Source of the DNA: Prosopocoilus inquinatus
Taxonomy: Eukaryota; Arthropoda; Insecta; Coleoptera; Lucanidae
NCBI GenBank assembly: GCA_036172665.1
Contig: CM069873.1
Location: forward strand, 49,074,001 to 49,138,000
Direction: 5' to 3'
DNA length: 64,000 nt
Part shown: one piece after another, positions 21,354 to 33,374 of the stretch
How positions within the stretch are numbered: position 1 is the first letter of the stretch
Layout: every line of letters begins with the position of its first letter
Translations under genes and position numbers: made by a program
Notes under the pieces: model-generated
The model's database searches: none
Told to the model about the DNA's origin: nothing
What the model saw: the letters and a program-made list of their open reading frames with translations, nothing else

Positions 21354-21371
21354 TGGTCCTTCGAGCCGGAT
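21354..21371 (-). promoter_or_regulatory. Primer binding site, tRNA-Tyr
   Basis: TGGTCCTTCGAGCCGGAT, two bases after the 5' LTR, is complementary to the 3' end (ATCCGGCTCGAAGGACCA) of insect tRNA-Tyr. Confidence 0.8.
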
Positions 21372-21555
21372 ACGGAAGTTAATTGCCAGTCGACAATTGA
21401 AGATTAGCAACGAGAAACAAGCAACAACAACAAGCCAACACAAGAGCACGACATAGGAAAATTCAATTGGTCGTCAGGGGTGAGTCTCCAATTATTTCCT
21501 ACCTCTCCTTGTTATTTCTATTTGTTATTACCATTGTGCACTAATCCTTCAAAAC

Positions 21556-22278
21556 ATGGCTGAAGCGGCGTTAAAAGCACTAAAATTAAGACGTGGTAAT
21601 CTAAAGGCTTCATTAACGAGGTTACGCACATATCTTGATTCTGAAGAAGATATAATCGACTTCGTTCAATTACAAGAGCGTCAATCAAAACTAGAAGGTC
21701 TATTTGTGCAATTTGATGAAATACAGAATCAAATAGAGTTTCATGAAGATTGCATTATTCAAGAAGAAGAACGTAAGCAGTTTGAGAATTCTTATTATGA
21801 GTTAACTAGTCGCATAAAAATTATTCTTTCTAATAATAAGAACAACACTAATTTAGATGTAAGCAACAATCAGGCTCTTAGCGGCGTGCTATCTCAGAAT
21901 GGTCATAATCCTATAAAGCTTCCGAGAATTGAGTTACCCTCCTTCTCTGGTGAATACGATCAGTGGTTTCCTTTCTTTGATACATTTAATTCATTAATTC
22001 ACCTCAATAAAGATATTTCACAAATACAAAAGTTTCAATATTTAAAATCTTGCCTAAAGAGTGATGCAGCCAACGTTATTCATTCTTTAGAAATTTCTGA
22101 GAACAATTATGATGATGCTTGGAAGCTATTAGTTTGTAGATATGATAACAAACGTTTAATCGCTCACAAACACATTCAAGCGCTACACGAATTAACACCT
22201 GCGTCTAAGGAAAATCATACTTGTCTCAGAACCCTTCTTGATGGCTTCTTGAAACATGTCCGGGCATTAACTGCGTAA
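21556..22278 (+). pseudogene. BEL/Pao gag, first part
   Basis: ATG at 21556 opens 240 codons of the BEL-type Gag (DUF1759-like). An N-terminal coiled helix region (KALKLRRGNLKASLTRLRTY) precedes the conserved LPRIELPSFSGEYDQWFPFF segment (residues about 120-140) and the KFQYLKSCLKSDAANVIHSL helix. The frame stops at 22278 after HVRALTA. The following Gag sequence continues in another frame from about 22323, so a small indel near 22280-22320 breaks the polyprotein. Confidence 0.9.
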
Positions 22279-22322
22279 AAAGGCCAACGGAATACTGAGA
22301 TGACCTTTTAATATATTCATTA

Positions 22323-23036
22323 ATGTCTAAAGTGGATTATACTACAAGAAAGGAATGGGAAACACATTCTTCATCGACCGAGTTTCCCAAATTTAAGAAT
22401 TTAACTGACTTTTTAACTCGCAAATGTAACACCCTTGAAAAAACGCCAAAATTCTCGAGTAATTCTTTATCGTCCAACACGAAGACGATGACGATGTTGC
22501 CTATTAAGAAAACGGCTTCTTACGTGGTGACAAATAACGCTAAATGTGCCTATTGCGGCGGAAACCATCAAATTTATCGTTGTCCCAAATTTTTGGAAAA
22601 TGCTGTCCAGGAAAGGATTCAACAAGTTAAATCCAAGAGATTATGTTATAATTGTCTACAGACGAATCATTCGGCAATTCAATGCAAATCCGGTACGTGC
22701 AAAACCTGCAATAAAAAACATCATACTTTGTTGCATTTGGAAAAGCAATCGATTTCGTCATCAAAACAAGATTTTGCTGAGTCGTTAGCTTCCACAAGTG
22801 TTTCCAATCACACTGCCAGTTTTCATGTCGCGACTCACGTTCTTTTATCCACCGCTGTCGTAAAGATATACGATGTTGGAGGTCGTTCTCATCTCTGCCG
22901 TATACTCTTAGACTCTGGTTCACAATCGAACTTAATCACGAAGGAGTTTGCGACAAAATTATCTCTTCCACAAAAATCCGCGCTCACTTCTGTTACTGGA
23001 ATAAATAAATCAATGTCAAAAGTCACGCAATCGGTC
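22323..23036 (+). pseudogene. BEL/Pao gag end, zinc knuckles and protease
   Basis: Continues Gag in a shifted frame. Visible are CAYCGGNHQIYRCPKF and CYNCLQTNHSAIQC, both CX2CX4HX4C zinc knuckles, then CKTCNKKHHTLLH, a CX2CX4HX4H variant. The aspartic protease follows with RILLDSGSQSNLITKEF (DSG active site). The frame ends at a TAA (23037-23039), after which the same frame stays open to 26717. Confidence 0.9.
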
Positions 23037-23039
23037 TAA

Positions 23040-26000
23040 GCGAAAGTAAAATCAATGCATGGCCATTTTCAAGCTGAAATTGAATTTTTGATTTTGGACT
23101 CTATATCAGGTTGTCTACCACAGATCTCGCTTTCTAAAAATCTTATTCCCATACCCAAAAATCTGAAACTGGCTGATCCCGAATTTAACGTATCCAAGGG
23201 TATTGATGCTCTTATCGGCGCTGATTTATTTTTCAAACTCTTGTGTGTTGGTCGCATTGATCTTGGGAAACATCAACCAATCCTTCAAAAAACACTGTTG
23301 GGTTGGATCTTATCTGGTCAAGTGACTCCCTTAATAACTTCATCGCCCCAAATATCATGCAATTTGTCAACAACTGGTTCTATTGACCGAAAATTGGCAA
23401 GATTCTGGGAACTGGAGGAATTTCATCGCAAGTCAATTTTTTCCCCTGAAGAAAAAATATGTGAAGAGCACTTTAAGAGAACCCATACTAGAAACCCAGA
23501 AGGTCGTTTTGTGGTACAGCTGCCCATGAAGCCAAATGCTCCTCAGCTAGGAGACTCTCGTAAACAGGCTCTTAAGAGATTTTACGCATTAGAAAGGCGA
23601 TTAAACAAGCAGCCTAATCTGAAAATGGAATATTGCAACTTCATGCAAGAATACCTTGATTTAGGGCACATGCGAAGATTAAGTCAAGAAGAGGCACAAC
23701 AAACTAGCATTTCCCAATTCTATTTACCGCACCACGCAGTTATTAAGGAAAACAGCATTACCACTAAAGTCAGAGTAGTCTTCGATGGTTCTGCTAAGTC
23801 GTCATCAGGATACTCATTAAATGACACATTAATAATTGGCCCTAAATTGCAACAAGATTTGTTCGACATTGTAGCAAGGTTTAGAACACACCAAGTGGTC
23901 ATTACGGCTGACATCGCGAAAATGTATCGCCAAGTTTTAATAAGCCCTCCACAAACATCTCTCCAAAGAATCCTATGGCGTGAAGATGAATCCCATGAAA
24001 TTCAAACATTTGAATTGACAACGGTCACATATGGCACAGCACCAGCTTCCTATTTGGCAATAAAGTCATTACAGCAATTGGCCATTGAAAATAACCAACA
24101 ATTTCCATTGGGAGCTGACATCATCCTGCGAGATTTTTACGTCGACGATCTGCTTACTGGATCAGACACCGTTGAGGATGCAATGGCAATCCGTAATGAA
24201 ATATTCTCTGTTCTCGCTAAAGGAGGATTTGAATTGAGAAAGTGGGCATCGAACGACTTTTCATTATTGCAAGACATTTCCACTTCACCAATTGAACATG
24301 AAATTGTTGACATCGACAAAGGAGAAGGAATAAGTACTCTGGGATTACAATGGCATCCCAATCAAGATTTATTGCAATACTGTGTAAATACATCTACTAA
24401 GAGGAAGAGAGTCACCAAGAGAACCATCCTCTCTACGGCCTCTCAAATATTCGATCCACTAGGACTAGTCCAGCCTGTGATAATCACGGCTAAAATTTTC
24501 ATTCAAAAGTTGTGGGAATTGGGAATAAATTGGGATGAATCATTACCTCTCGACCTCGCCACCAAATGGCTTCAATACGAAAGTGGTCTTCAAGACATCA
24601 ACTTCATAAAGATCCCTCGAAATGTGCTGGAAAAGGGAATGCCAAAAGTCATAGAACTTCACGGATTCTGTGATGCTAGTGAGCAAGCTTATGGGGCATG
24701 CATTTACGTACGAGCGATACACCAAGACGGAAGTGTCACTTGTAATCTCTTATGTTCAAAATCTCGAGTAGCACCATTGAAGGTAATATCTCTGCCCAGA
24801 CTAGAATTATGTGGTGCTCTGTTACTATCTCAGCTTATCACGAAAATAAAAAATTCAATTAATCTAAATCTCAACAAAATTTATTATTGGACCGACTCAA
24901 CTATAGTACTGTCATGGCTTAAAGCTCCAACCAAAACTTGGAAAACTTTTGTGGCTAACCGAGTCGGTGAAATACAAGAAACGACTGACGTTTCAGATTG
25001 GTATCATGTAAACACGGACAACAATCCTGCTGATGTTCTTTCTCGCGGAAGCAGCCCCGCAGCTTTAAAGGAATCACGATTGTGGTGGAATGGCCCCAAT
25101 TGGCTCCAAGAAAACAATTCTCAGTGGATACCTCACTGTGAAATTACAACACATGACGAAGAAATATTGGAAAGAAGAACCATCCATCTTATTGTCACGT
25201 GTAGCACGCAAGAATGTGACTTGTTCTCAAACTACTCAAATTTAACGCAAATCATCAGAATAACTGCTTACTGTCAAAGGTTTAACAACAATATAACTGC
25301 ACGTGCCTCAAATAACAAGGCTAATATTCAGGTTGGTCCTTTGACGGCTGAAAACCTAATGTCGGCCACGATAGCTTTGGTCAAAATAGTTCAAAGTCAA
25401 TGCTTTGCTGAAGATATCTATGATCTCCAGAAACAAGGATCATTAAATACCAAGAGCAAGTTGCTGTCGTTAAATCCCTTTATGGACGAAGCAGGAGTCT
25501 TGAGAGTTGGAGGACGACTTCGCCATTCAACGGTTCCATACCATCAAAGGCACCAAATACTTCTCCCTGCGAAGCATCCGTTCACTGACCTTCTCATAAG
25601 AGCAGAACACATGAAAAGCCTGCATGCTGGTGTTCAGAATACTCTCTCTGCGACAAGAAACAAATATTGGATTCTCTCTGCACGCAATTCGATCAAATCT
25701 GTGATCAGAAAATGTCTGACTTGCTTTAAAGTAAAGCCTTCATCAGGTCAACAAACAATGGGAGATTTACCTGCCAGCAGGATCACGCCATCAAGGGCGT
25801 TCGAAAATGTTGGCATCGATTATTTTGGTCCTTTATATGTAAAAGAAGGAAGACGCAGAAACAGCCCAACGATGAAAGTCTACGGCGCAGTTTTCGTGTG
25901 TTTCGCGACAAAAGCTACTCATCTTGAACTTGTAAGCGACTTGACTTCTGAAAAGTTCCTGTCCGCGCTAAAGCGTTTTATCTCTCGACGTGGAAAACCG

Positions 26001-26717
26001 ACCCACATCTATTCAGACAATGGGACTCAATTTACTGGTGCTTTCCGGGAACTGAACGAGCTAAAACGATTAATTCAAGCACAAGATTTTCAAAATAAGG
26101 TCCTGAATTTTGCTGCACAAGATTTTATAAACTGGCACTTTATCCCCGCCAGGTCACCTCATTTCGGAGGTCTTTGGGAGGCGGTAGTTAAGACTATCAA
26201 ACATCATTTAATCAGAGTATTGGGTAAAACGTCACTTAATTACGAAGAAATGGAGACCTTGTTAGTGCAAATCGAAGCCATTTTAAACTCCCGTCCATTG
26301 ACTCCCATATCAAACGATCCTAATGACTTGTCCTTCTTAACTCCTGGACATTTCCTAATTGGAGACTCTATGTCAGCGGTACCTGAGCCAAGTGTGTCCC
26401 ACCTAAAGCTTAACAATTTATCTCGGTGGCAGTATATTCAACAGGTCCGGGAACACTTCTGGAGAAGGTGGTCCAAGGAATACCTCAATCAACTTCAACC
26501 CCGAAATCGATGGAAGATTTCTTCTGGAGCACAACTGGAACCGGGAAGAATGGTGCTTCTACGCGAAGACAACTCACCTCCTTTACACTGGTCAATTGGA
26601 AGAGTTCAAGAGGTATTTCCCGGAGAAGACGGCATCGTTCGAGTGGCCACAGTGAAAACAACGAAAGGCGTTTTCCGCAGAGCAGCAGCTAAGTTGTGCA
26701 TCCTCCCTGTAGAGTGA
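23040..26717 (+). CDS. BEL/Pao pol: reverse transcriptase, RNase H, integrase
   Basis: About 1220 uninterrupted codons (first ATG 23055). By residue from 23055: reverse transcriptase about 195-480 with TADIAKMYRQVLISP and catalytic FYVDD (Y at 362); RNase H about 540-680 with FCDAS, ELCGALL and YWTDST; integrase zinc region with H-x-H then CLTC at about 895; integrase core D922 (GIDYFG), D988 (YSDNGTQF) and E1042 (GGLWEAVVK); C-terminal DUF5641-type domain ending FRRAAAKLCILPVE. All catalytic residues are present. It is in frame with the protease segment and separated from it by one stop codon at 23037-23039. Confidence 0.95.
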   Translation, partial: AKVKSMHGHFQAEIEFLILDSISGCLPQISLSKNLIPIPKNLKLADPEFNVSKGIDALIGADLFFKLLCVGRIDLGKHQPILQKTLLGWILSGQVTPLITSSPQISCNLSTTGSIDRKLARFWELEEFHRKSIFSPEEKICEEHFKRTHTRNPEGRFVVQLPMKPNAPQLGDSRKQALKRFYALERRLNKQPNLKMEYCNFMQEYLDLGHMRRLSQEEAQQTSISQFYLPHHAVIKENSITTKVRVVFDGSAKSSSGYSLNDTLIIGPKLQQDLFDIVARFRTHQVVITADIAKMYRQVLISPPQTSLQRILWREDESHEIQTFELTTVTYGTAPASYLAIKSLQQLAIENNQQFPLGADIILRDFYVDDLLTGSDTVEDAMAIRNEIFSVLAKGGFELRKWASNDFSLLQDISTSPIEHEIVDIDKGEGISTLGLQWHPNQDLLQYCVNTSTKRKRVTKRTILSTASQIFDPLGLVQPVIITAKIFIQKLWELGINWDESLPLDLATKWLQYESGLQDINFIKIPRNVLEKGMPKVIELHGFCDASEQAYGACIYVRAIHQDGSVTCNLLCSKSRVAPLKVISLPRLELCGALLLSQLITKIKNSINLNLNKIYYWTDSTIVLSWLKAPTKTWKTFVANRVGEIQETTDVSDWYHVNTDNNPADVLSRGSSPAALKESRLWWNGPNWLQENNSQWIPHCEITTHDEEILERRTIHLIVTCSTQECDLFSNYSNLTQIIRITAYCQRFNNNITARASNNKANIQVGPLTAENLMSATIALVKIVQSQCFAEDIYDLQKQGSLNTKSKLLSLNPFMDEAGVLRVGGRLRHSTVPYHQRHQILLPAKHPFTDLLIRAEHMKSLHAGVQNTLSATRNKYWILSARNSIKSVIRKCLTCFKVKPSSGQQTMGDLPASRITPSRAFENVGIDYFGPLYVKEGRRRNSPTMKVYGAVFVCFATKATHLELVSDLTSEKFLSALKRFISRRGKPTHIYSDNGTQFTGAFRELNELKRLIQAQDFQNKVLNFAAQDFINWHFIPARSPHFGGLWEAVVKTIKHHLIRVLGKTSLNYEEMETLLVQIEAILNSRPLTPISNDPNDLSFLTPGHFLIGDSMSAVPEPSVSHLKLNNLSRWQYIQQVREHFWRRWSKEYLNQLQPRNRWKISSGAQLEPGRMVLLREDNSPPLHWSIGRVQEVFPGEDGIVRVATVKTTKGVFRRAAAKLCILPVE

Positions 26718-26749
26718 CATGAGTGCAGTGTTTGTGTTGAAAGTGAAAG

Positions 26750-26767
26750 CTTTCAAGGCGGGCGGTA
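26750..26767 (+). promoter_or_regulatory. Polypurine tract of BEL/Pao element
   Basis: AAGGCGGGCGGTA directly before the 3' LTR; priming site for plus-strand DNA. Confidence 0.7.
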
Positions 26768-27633
26768 TGTTATGGCTTGTGTGTTCGCCCTAAGTGTAAT
26801 TTAATTTAAGCGTAACTTTAATTATAAATACTTTTTGATATATTAATTTTAGTTTACAATTCTAAGAACTTCCGAAATTTCTCGACGCAAAGGCACCACA
26901 CTGCCGGCCACTAAAAGCATTTTCTATGAAATTGTGTCACCAGCATGTTTCTAAATTAAAATGTCTTTTCTCCGGACGATATGCTTGCATCAAATTTCAT
27001 AGAAATGCTCACCCTATTTTGGTTCTAGATTATTCCAGGCCCGTTTTAAACTGACCGAAATTAATTTAAATTACAACGTTACCTATGGTAAACATTAGTG
27101 ACTTTTTTCAGTTCAGTGTGAAACTGCTTTCTTTTATTTCTTCTCTTATTATTGGATAACAGATTTTCCAGAGGTTTCGTTAAACATCTTGTAAATTAAA
27201 AACTTCAGTTCTTTCGTTTCAATAGCGGCAAACACAAGTGCCCAAGAACTCAGTTATGATTCTTGCGTAGCTTTTACCGGGACGTAACTTAATTCGATCT
27301 ACTTAAATCCGTGTTAATTGTAAAGTTCTGCTAACTCGTCAGCTGCAAAATATAAGTGGCCGAGAACTCAGTTGTGCTTCTTGCGTAGCTTTACCGGAAG
27401 ACAACTTTGCAATTTACGTGTTATTTTTATGTTGTTGTTTTGTAAATATTAAGTTGTAAATAAACAAATCTTCGGTTATTCGAACTTTCAATTTCTCGAT
27501 TCCGTAATAAAAAATCAGTGAGTGAAGGCAAGTTAGAGTGCTGTCGACGAGCTTTACAACCTCCGAGGTGCATAATTTGTCTTAGGCCTCAATTTCGTCT
27601 GAGAAGGGGTTTCAAACCAGGAAGCTCCCAACA
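26768..27633 (+). repeat. 3' LTR of BEL/Pao element
   Basis: 866 bp, same length and ends as the 5' LTR; followed by GCAAG. Confidence 0.95.
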
Positions 27634-28107
27634 GCAAGTTTTTAAAGTATATTTTAAGAGTAGCATGCACTTGATAATGTGGGTCATATTTTGCATTATT
27701 TCATTTACAAAGAAAAATATATTTTCACTAGATAGTACATTAAATTCTTGAATATAACTTTTCAGTTATGGAAAGACTAAAATTAATAATAGACCAAATT
27801 GTAAAAATAAAAAGGCACAACCTTAATAAATATACTATTTTATCTGCTTCCGAAAAACTTTTTCAGGCCTCGTTTAAGCGAAATTGATAAAGAATAATCC
27901 TCCACCTAGAAAATTGTAGGACAATTGTAAATTTCAATTCCAAGTAATTCTAATAAATTATTTTCACTGTAAAAAAGTTTTTAAAGTTTTCTCTGGCATT
28001 TGCCAATAACAGTTCAATATTTAGAATTGTAACAATATCAAATAATTATTGTTATGAACCTGGTAGGAAGTTAAAGAATACTTTTATTTTTTATAACATT
28101 GATTCGG

Positions 28108-28165
28108 TGTCAAAGGTAAATAATAAATAATAATAATAATAAAATAATAATAAAATAATTAAAAT
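28108..28165. repeat. TAA microsatellite
   Basis: Imperfect run of AAT/TAA units. Confidence 0.85.
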
Positions 28166-28291
28166 AGTCATACAGTAAGAACGCCGTAAATTAAATCTTC
28201 ACCGTCCCATTACACAATGTGCCTGTTCGATACATTTTTACGGCGCTACTGAAACGGATGGCGTGTACTTATTCAAATCCTATGCTTAATT

Positions 28292-28665
28292 ATCATATAA
28301 CGACAGTCGCTGTTTACAAACGTAAAGTAGGATTTGCAGGATGTTTTTTTTTTTCGAAACGCGTTTATTGCATTTTTAACCTTTAACCTTCCTTGGCATT
28401 ATGGTAATTTCCAGTTCAGGGATTTATTCCCTGCTTACATTTCTGGAAACTAATCTGTTATTTATACGGTTCGTTTGGAATTGGAATCAAATTAACCGGA
28501 CTCACTTTTTTTATAAATAATATAATGAATAAATGAGAACGAATAACTGATGAACGGAACATATAAACTAGCATGCGCATGTTTCGAAATAAAATTTATT
28601 CATAACTTTATGCTATAGTAATTAATTTTTTAAGTAAGTTCCTGTTAATTTAAACAAGTTTTGTA
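28292..28665 (+). repeat. Dispersed repeat, partner of 15645-15975
   Basis: See the partner entry. This copy has small insertions and continues into TGATGAACGGAACATATAAAC, not seen in the other. Confidence 0.75.
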
Positions 28666-29759
28666 AAGATAAAATATGCTGTGTACAGAGTGGACCATTG
28701 TTGATGGTTTTACAGGGTTTCTCAATTATTTATAGGAATAGAAGAATCGTTTTCACGACCTAATGCTACTTTTTCGAGAAAGATACAGTGGGACAAACAA
28801 AACTTAGCTATCTCGATTCGTTCGGGAAATATCGGTCGAAGACGAATTTTTCCGACAAATGTTTTTTTCACAATATCTCAGTTATTTAACAAGATATTTT
28901 GAAAATTCAAAAACTACTTTATTCATAAATTAATGTAGATTTTACTAATGTTATTATCTTTTGTTAAAACTGCACCAGTTTTGCGAAACAGACTATAACT
29001 TTCTAATTTTAAATGGAAACCGCAATTGGCTATGACACAAATTGCTTGTTCAATGAGGTTTTCAGAAATATAAAGTTTGATATAATTATTTTTTTAAATA
29101 ACAAAGATACTAACTTTCATTACTTTGCAGTACTAATCAAGCTATCTATGACACTAGAAACAAAAGAGAATTCAGTTGTCTTCCTCAAAAATCCATTCTT
29201 AGAATAAATAATACAGGTAATTAAATTAAAAAAAAATAAATAACTGGAAATGCATAATGAATTTTGAATTACCAAAAATTCTTAGATGTATTTATTTCAC
29301 TTTTACCAGTGATTAAATTTATTAATATACAAAAGTTCTTGAAAGCATTTTTAAACTTAAGAAATATCTGACACTTCAGTAATTTCTAAAAGAAACGCAC
29401 TAATTAATACAATTTAAAATATATAAAAATCTCTTAGCTGTTCATTTTAATAATTACAGAACTGTTTAAGTGGATTTAATTCCTTATAACCTCTTGTACG
29501 ATTCGAGTCTTCGTGACAAGTGCTGGCCTACGCAGTATCCAGATGAACTAATATAAGGGTTCATGCTTCTAGGAATCGGCGGTAGTATTTTAAACACACA
29601 AAAACAGTGTAGTATAAGAAAGTGCATATTATGCTGCGAATGTTTTTCTCATGTTTCATTAATTATTTGTATTATTTGTAACCAACCGCGATCCTCGTTA
29701 ATATCACTAAATGAAACATACAGGGTGTCCCAACACTTTCGTTTGAGACTGAAACAGTA

Positions 29760-30335
29760 TACAGGGAGATTCAGGCAACACATTCATTAAAAGTTTAAGG
29801 ACTTCCTCTTTGAATTTCTATTTCATATTTTGCGGCTATAAGTTAGCGATAATGATCTATTAAAATATAATATTTCCAACTTTCGGGCACTTCCGCTTGT
29901 ACCGGAAATTGCTGTTAACTTTCTTATTTTAAGTAGAATACTTCATTTTTATTGCATTTCTGAAATCTTCATGAAATTCTAAAAATATTTTGTGTAACAT
30001 GTGATACAAGAAAAATTAGCCGTTTTAGAGATATTTCCATTTTATAAAAAAAGTTCAAAGTTGCAGCACCTTGTTTATGATGCTACCATCTTTGTGTAAC
30101 AAAAGCCATAATTTCAATTTTTGGCCTGTAGTAGGCTATGCTCATAAGCTTTCAGGTAATACCTAATTTTACACAAAATCGTTTACAGGCTGGTTGAAAA
30201 GTAACTTCTATTCGAATTGATTTCAATTGTCGAAATGTCATATTTTTTAAATAGAACACCCAGTATTTTTTTATACCATAAGAATCAGAATTAAATGTTT
30301 TTTCGACCTGTATTAGCATTCCCTATGCCCATCTC
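29760..30335 (+). repeat. Left long terminal inverted repeat (about 576 bp)
   Basis: From TACAGGGAGATTCAGGCAAC to AGCATTCCCTATGCCC, it matches the complement of 47285-47868 along its whole length at about 80 percent by eye. Shared blocks include GTGATACAAGAAAAATTA, TTTTTGGCCTGTAGTAGGCT and GGTTGAAAAGTAACTTCTAT. TA stands outside both ends (29758-29759 and 47869-47870). Confidence 0.75.
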
Positions 30336-30832
30336 TTACCTTTCTCTTTCTATTTATGATTTTCTCTTTGACACACTTTTTTCACTTTCAGTATTATTCC
30401 TGAATAGTGTGCTATGAAAATTTAAAAAACTGAAGTTTTCTAAATTAATTTCTGACTGTAATTTCAATTTCATTTTAAAAACCGACAAATAATAATTAAA
30501 TACACATCTATTATATATAACTTTTTGTTTACATATGCCGCATGTATTAGAATTCCTGGTATGACTATTCACAAATTTACAGGAGAAATTTACACTTACA
30601 ATACAAAATTTTAAGAAAACTAATAAATAAATCAGAAATATTAAAAATAATACACAAGTTGTTGGTTATAATATTGGCTCTAAGTTGTCCTCGGCTATTA
30701 TTTATTAGTAATAACTTTCTACTGTATCTAAGTAATAACGTAATTTGTTACGTTCGGTTTTCCGTTTCCCCCTGTTCGTACAGGCTGTGCTCTTTTCCTT
30801 CGGTGCGAGATCCGTGTTACACTTCTTCCCCC
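30336..30832. other. Interior of inverted-repeat element, left of the hAT
   Basis: AT-rich at first, then pyrimidine- and GC-rich from about 30750 (TTCGGTTTTCCGTTTCCCCC), matching the texture of the block at 45256-47284 on the far side of the hAT. Confidence 0.5.
30825..30832 (+). repeat. Left target duplication of hAT element
   Basis: CTTCCCCC, repeated exactly at 45256-45263. Confidence 0.85.
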
Positions 30833-30859
30833 CAGGGGCGGCGGATAATATGGGTATAG

Positions 30860-32165
30860 TGGGTAGTCATACCCACTCAAGAAATCCCGAGTGGGTAAAA
30901 AAGCCACACGAAATTTGACATGATTTTTCACTGTAATATTTGGCGTCGAGTTAAATGAAGTACACTTGGAAGTTCGGCTGCCCCAGATCTTCACGTTGAA
31001 AAATAGGTTTTGTCATAAATTACATGTAAATTTCATGCAATTTATGATCATGTATTGCCGGCTTTAGCATGCTCTCTTACCTTATTTTTATCACAAATTG
31101 TCCTGTTCGTTCACCTAGGATGGCCGCAAACGAAATTTAAACGTTTAATTAAATAAGAAATCGAATTAATACTTTGGCTTCTAACAACCGATTCCAAACT
31201 TTTCAAAATCAATAAAAGGTAACCATGATAATTTAAAAATATGCTAAGGATTACAGCTTACTGTAAATACAGTGCCATCACTGCCGTCCCAGCGACCTGG
31301 GGGGAATTATAATTGCGTTTAAAACTGTGGCAACAGACATAAACCCCTGTGATTCCGAATATGCAAAATATTTATTGCGATTTGTTTTATTTTGGCTAGT
31401 TTTTTGCGTATCCGGATGCATCTGAACTAAGCTTTCATTTGCCCCAAACCACGTGGTATCGACCATTTCTAATCTTTGTTACTCTTAGGAAATGCTCATA
31501 TTATTTTTCTCTCTGTAATGTTAAAACTTATTCAAAATGACGCTAGACTCCATCTAACCTTATTACATCATTGGACATAAACGACATATGATTGTTTTAT
31601 TCACGACCTACTAGATTTCACGAGACGACATCCCTATACGGCCTGGGCAATTTGCTAGTTCAAGTGTTTCTGTGTTGACGCCACTTCGCCAAAAAACCGG
31701 AAACGGATGTATATCCGTGACGTCATTTTTGACAGATGTCAGCTTCTTTGACAGTTTCGCGTATATGCTCAGTAAAGTTGTGTTTCTTTGCTCAGGTTGG
31801 TTCAGGTATAGTTTTCTGGCGGTATCGGTAGACATTACTAATTCTACAAATGATTTAATTACGGCCAAATCTTAATTTAATGTTAAAGTAGTGTGAAATT
31901 TTACACGGTAGGTACAAAATAAAAAAATCGTTTTCTTAACTTTCCTTACTCAAACTTCTTTAGTCTTCTTTCTTCTTTGGTTGTTGTGGCACAAAGAGGA
32001 ACTCTATAATGTAACGTAAAAATTACTTGCCTTGTTTGACAAATTTATTCTGATCCTGGCTTGCGAAGCTTTATAATGTAATTTCGTGCTCCATTACGTT
32101 ATTCCTTTCAATAAAAATAATTTAATAATTATAACAAAGTAGTTTTAATTAATTCGCACCGTTGC
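30860..32165. other. hAT 5' interior, non-coding
   Basis: No ORF recognised. It contains TACCCACTCAAGAAATCCCG-GAGTGGGTA as a short internal palindrome just after the terminal repeat. Confidence 0.4.
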
Positions 32166-32541
32166 ACTGTCATAAATGTGCATTCGACGTTTGCGACGTT
32201 TAAGTGTCAGAAAACTTCGAAATGTCGACTTTAAATTTATTTTATGTGGGAAATATTTTGCCTCATGTTAAGACAGAATCTTATGTTCTTTAGCCTTGTT
32301 CATTTTTTATATCAAATGTAATATTTTAAAATTTTTCTTAACGCTTGCCATAAAATTTGGCAGCTTAACTAAAAATTTCCCATCCCATTAAAGTGTGTAC
32401 AATTTTCATATTAACACCCGATGTTTCCTAGGGTCCATAATAGGTGCTTTCTTTCGCTCATAAAATCGTGATCCAAACGTGTTTTGATTCAAAAACGAAT
32501 CTCTACTATTTTTAAAACTTGTTTCGATTGAATTATTGTTA
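32166..32541 (+). repeat. Tandem duplication unit, left copy
   Basis: About 376 bp, from ACTGTCATAAATGTGCATTC to TTGAATTATTGTTA, nearly identical to 35697-36086 (small differences such as TGTTCTTT/TGCTCTTT and a 14-base gap). It pre-dates the PLE, which sits inside it. Confidence 0.85.
32528..32541 (+). repeat. Left target duplication of PLE-A
   Basis: TTGAATTATTGTTA, repeated exactly at 35675-35688. Confidence 0.75.
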
Positions 32542-32624
32542 ATTGAAGTTTGTTCTTGTCCGATGAAAATAGTAAGTAGAAAGTTTTTTTAATCTCAAAC
32601 CGGACAGAAAAATGAAGGGAAACA

Positions 32625-32666
32625 CACTCAACGTTTCGCTATAGATTTATAGCTTCGTCAGGAGTG
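32625..32666 (-). ncRNA. Hammerhead-like motif in PLE-A 3' region
   Basis: Minus strand: stem I CACUC/GAGUG, core CUGACGA (variable position 7 is C), one extra A, stem II GCUAUA/UAUAGC with loop AAUC, GAAA, then CGUU. Stem III is minimal, as in hammerheads believed to act as dimers. The extra A departs from the canonical core. Confidence 0.55.
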
Positions 32667-33327
32667 AAAAAAAGTAAATAAACAAGTTGTCAAGAGAAAC
32701 AAGTCGTCAAGAGAAACGAAAAGGTAACATGATTTTTAAACTAAACTACGAGTTGTTCGGAATAAAAGTAACGAGAACTAATTAAAGCTACTTTTTTTTT
32801 TTTTTTTATATATATATATATAATTAATTAATTGACAGATCTATATCTTGTTTAAAGAGTCCAGAAAACTACAAAATATGTCATTTAAATTTTCAAAGTC
32901 CGTACGTTTATTAATAGAATTTCCAGACATTTTAATTTTACACATTTCTATGAAACGTCTTTTAAACATATTAGATTCACTGTACAAAATATCAGTATTA
33001 TCAAAATCAAAATTATGATTATTTACTAATGAATGCTCTACAAGCATTGAATGATTTTGATTATTTTTTTGAATATGATATTTATGTTGGTCTAAACGTT
33101 TTTTTAAATTTTGGCTCGTTTCACCTATATAAACAGAACATATAAAATAGCGACATCTTACTATCGCTTTTTGACCTAACATTGCAGTAGGATAGACAAA
33201 TTGAAGCGGGATTTGCTCCTAATGAGTCCCCCATGCAAGGCGGCCATGCTTGCTGTCAAAGCATAATGAAAGATTTTAGAAAAATTTTGTGCAAATCGTT
33301 TTTGATTGCAGTGAGAACCTCTAGCAG

Positions 33328-33374
33328 CCTCTGGACAGCTGTTTCAGCCCTGCTTGGGGCTTCTTCAGCAGAAA
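33328..33374 (-). ncRNA. Type I hammerhead ribozyme, RZ-4 unit 1
   Basis: Complete core CUGAAGA, stem II AGCCC/GGGCU, GAAA, GUC, with stem I UUUCUG/CAGAGG as in RZ-1. Confidence 0.8.

Larger units (their letters stand above)
20486..27633 (+). mobile_element. Complete BEL/Pao LTR retrotransposon, 7148 bp
   Basis: Two 866-bp LTRs with about three differences between them, a tRNA-Tyr primer site, one gag-pol reading frame with two lesions, a purine tract and a 5-bp GCAAG target duplication. LTR similarity means a recent insertion. Confidence 0.95.
27639..29740. other. Long AT-rich stretch with a microsatellite and one dispersed repeat
   Basis: Apart from the TAA microsatellite (28108-28165) and the repeat at 28292-28665, nothing is recognised. 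A degenerate mariner-type end may lie at 28690-28735. A short CAGGGTGTCC word occurs at 29720. Confidence 0.5.

Noticed and set aside
22627..24725. Minus-strand ORFs across the BEL pol region
   Set aside because: Antisense shadows of an intact pol frame with all catalytic motifs on the plus strand.
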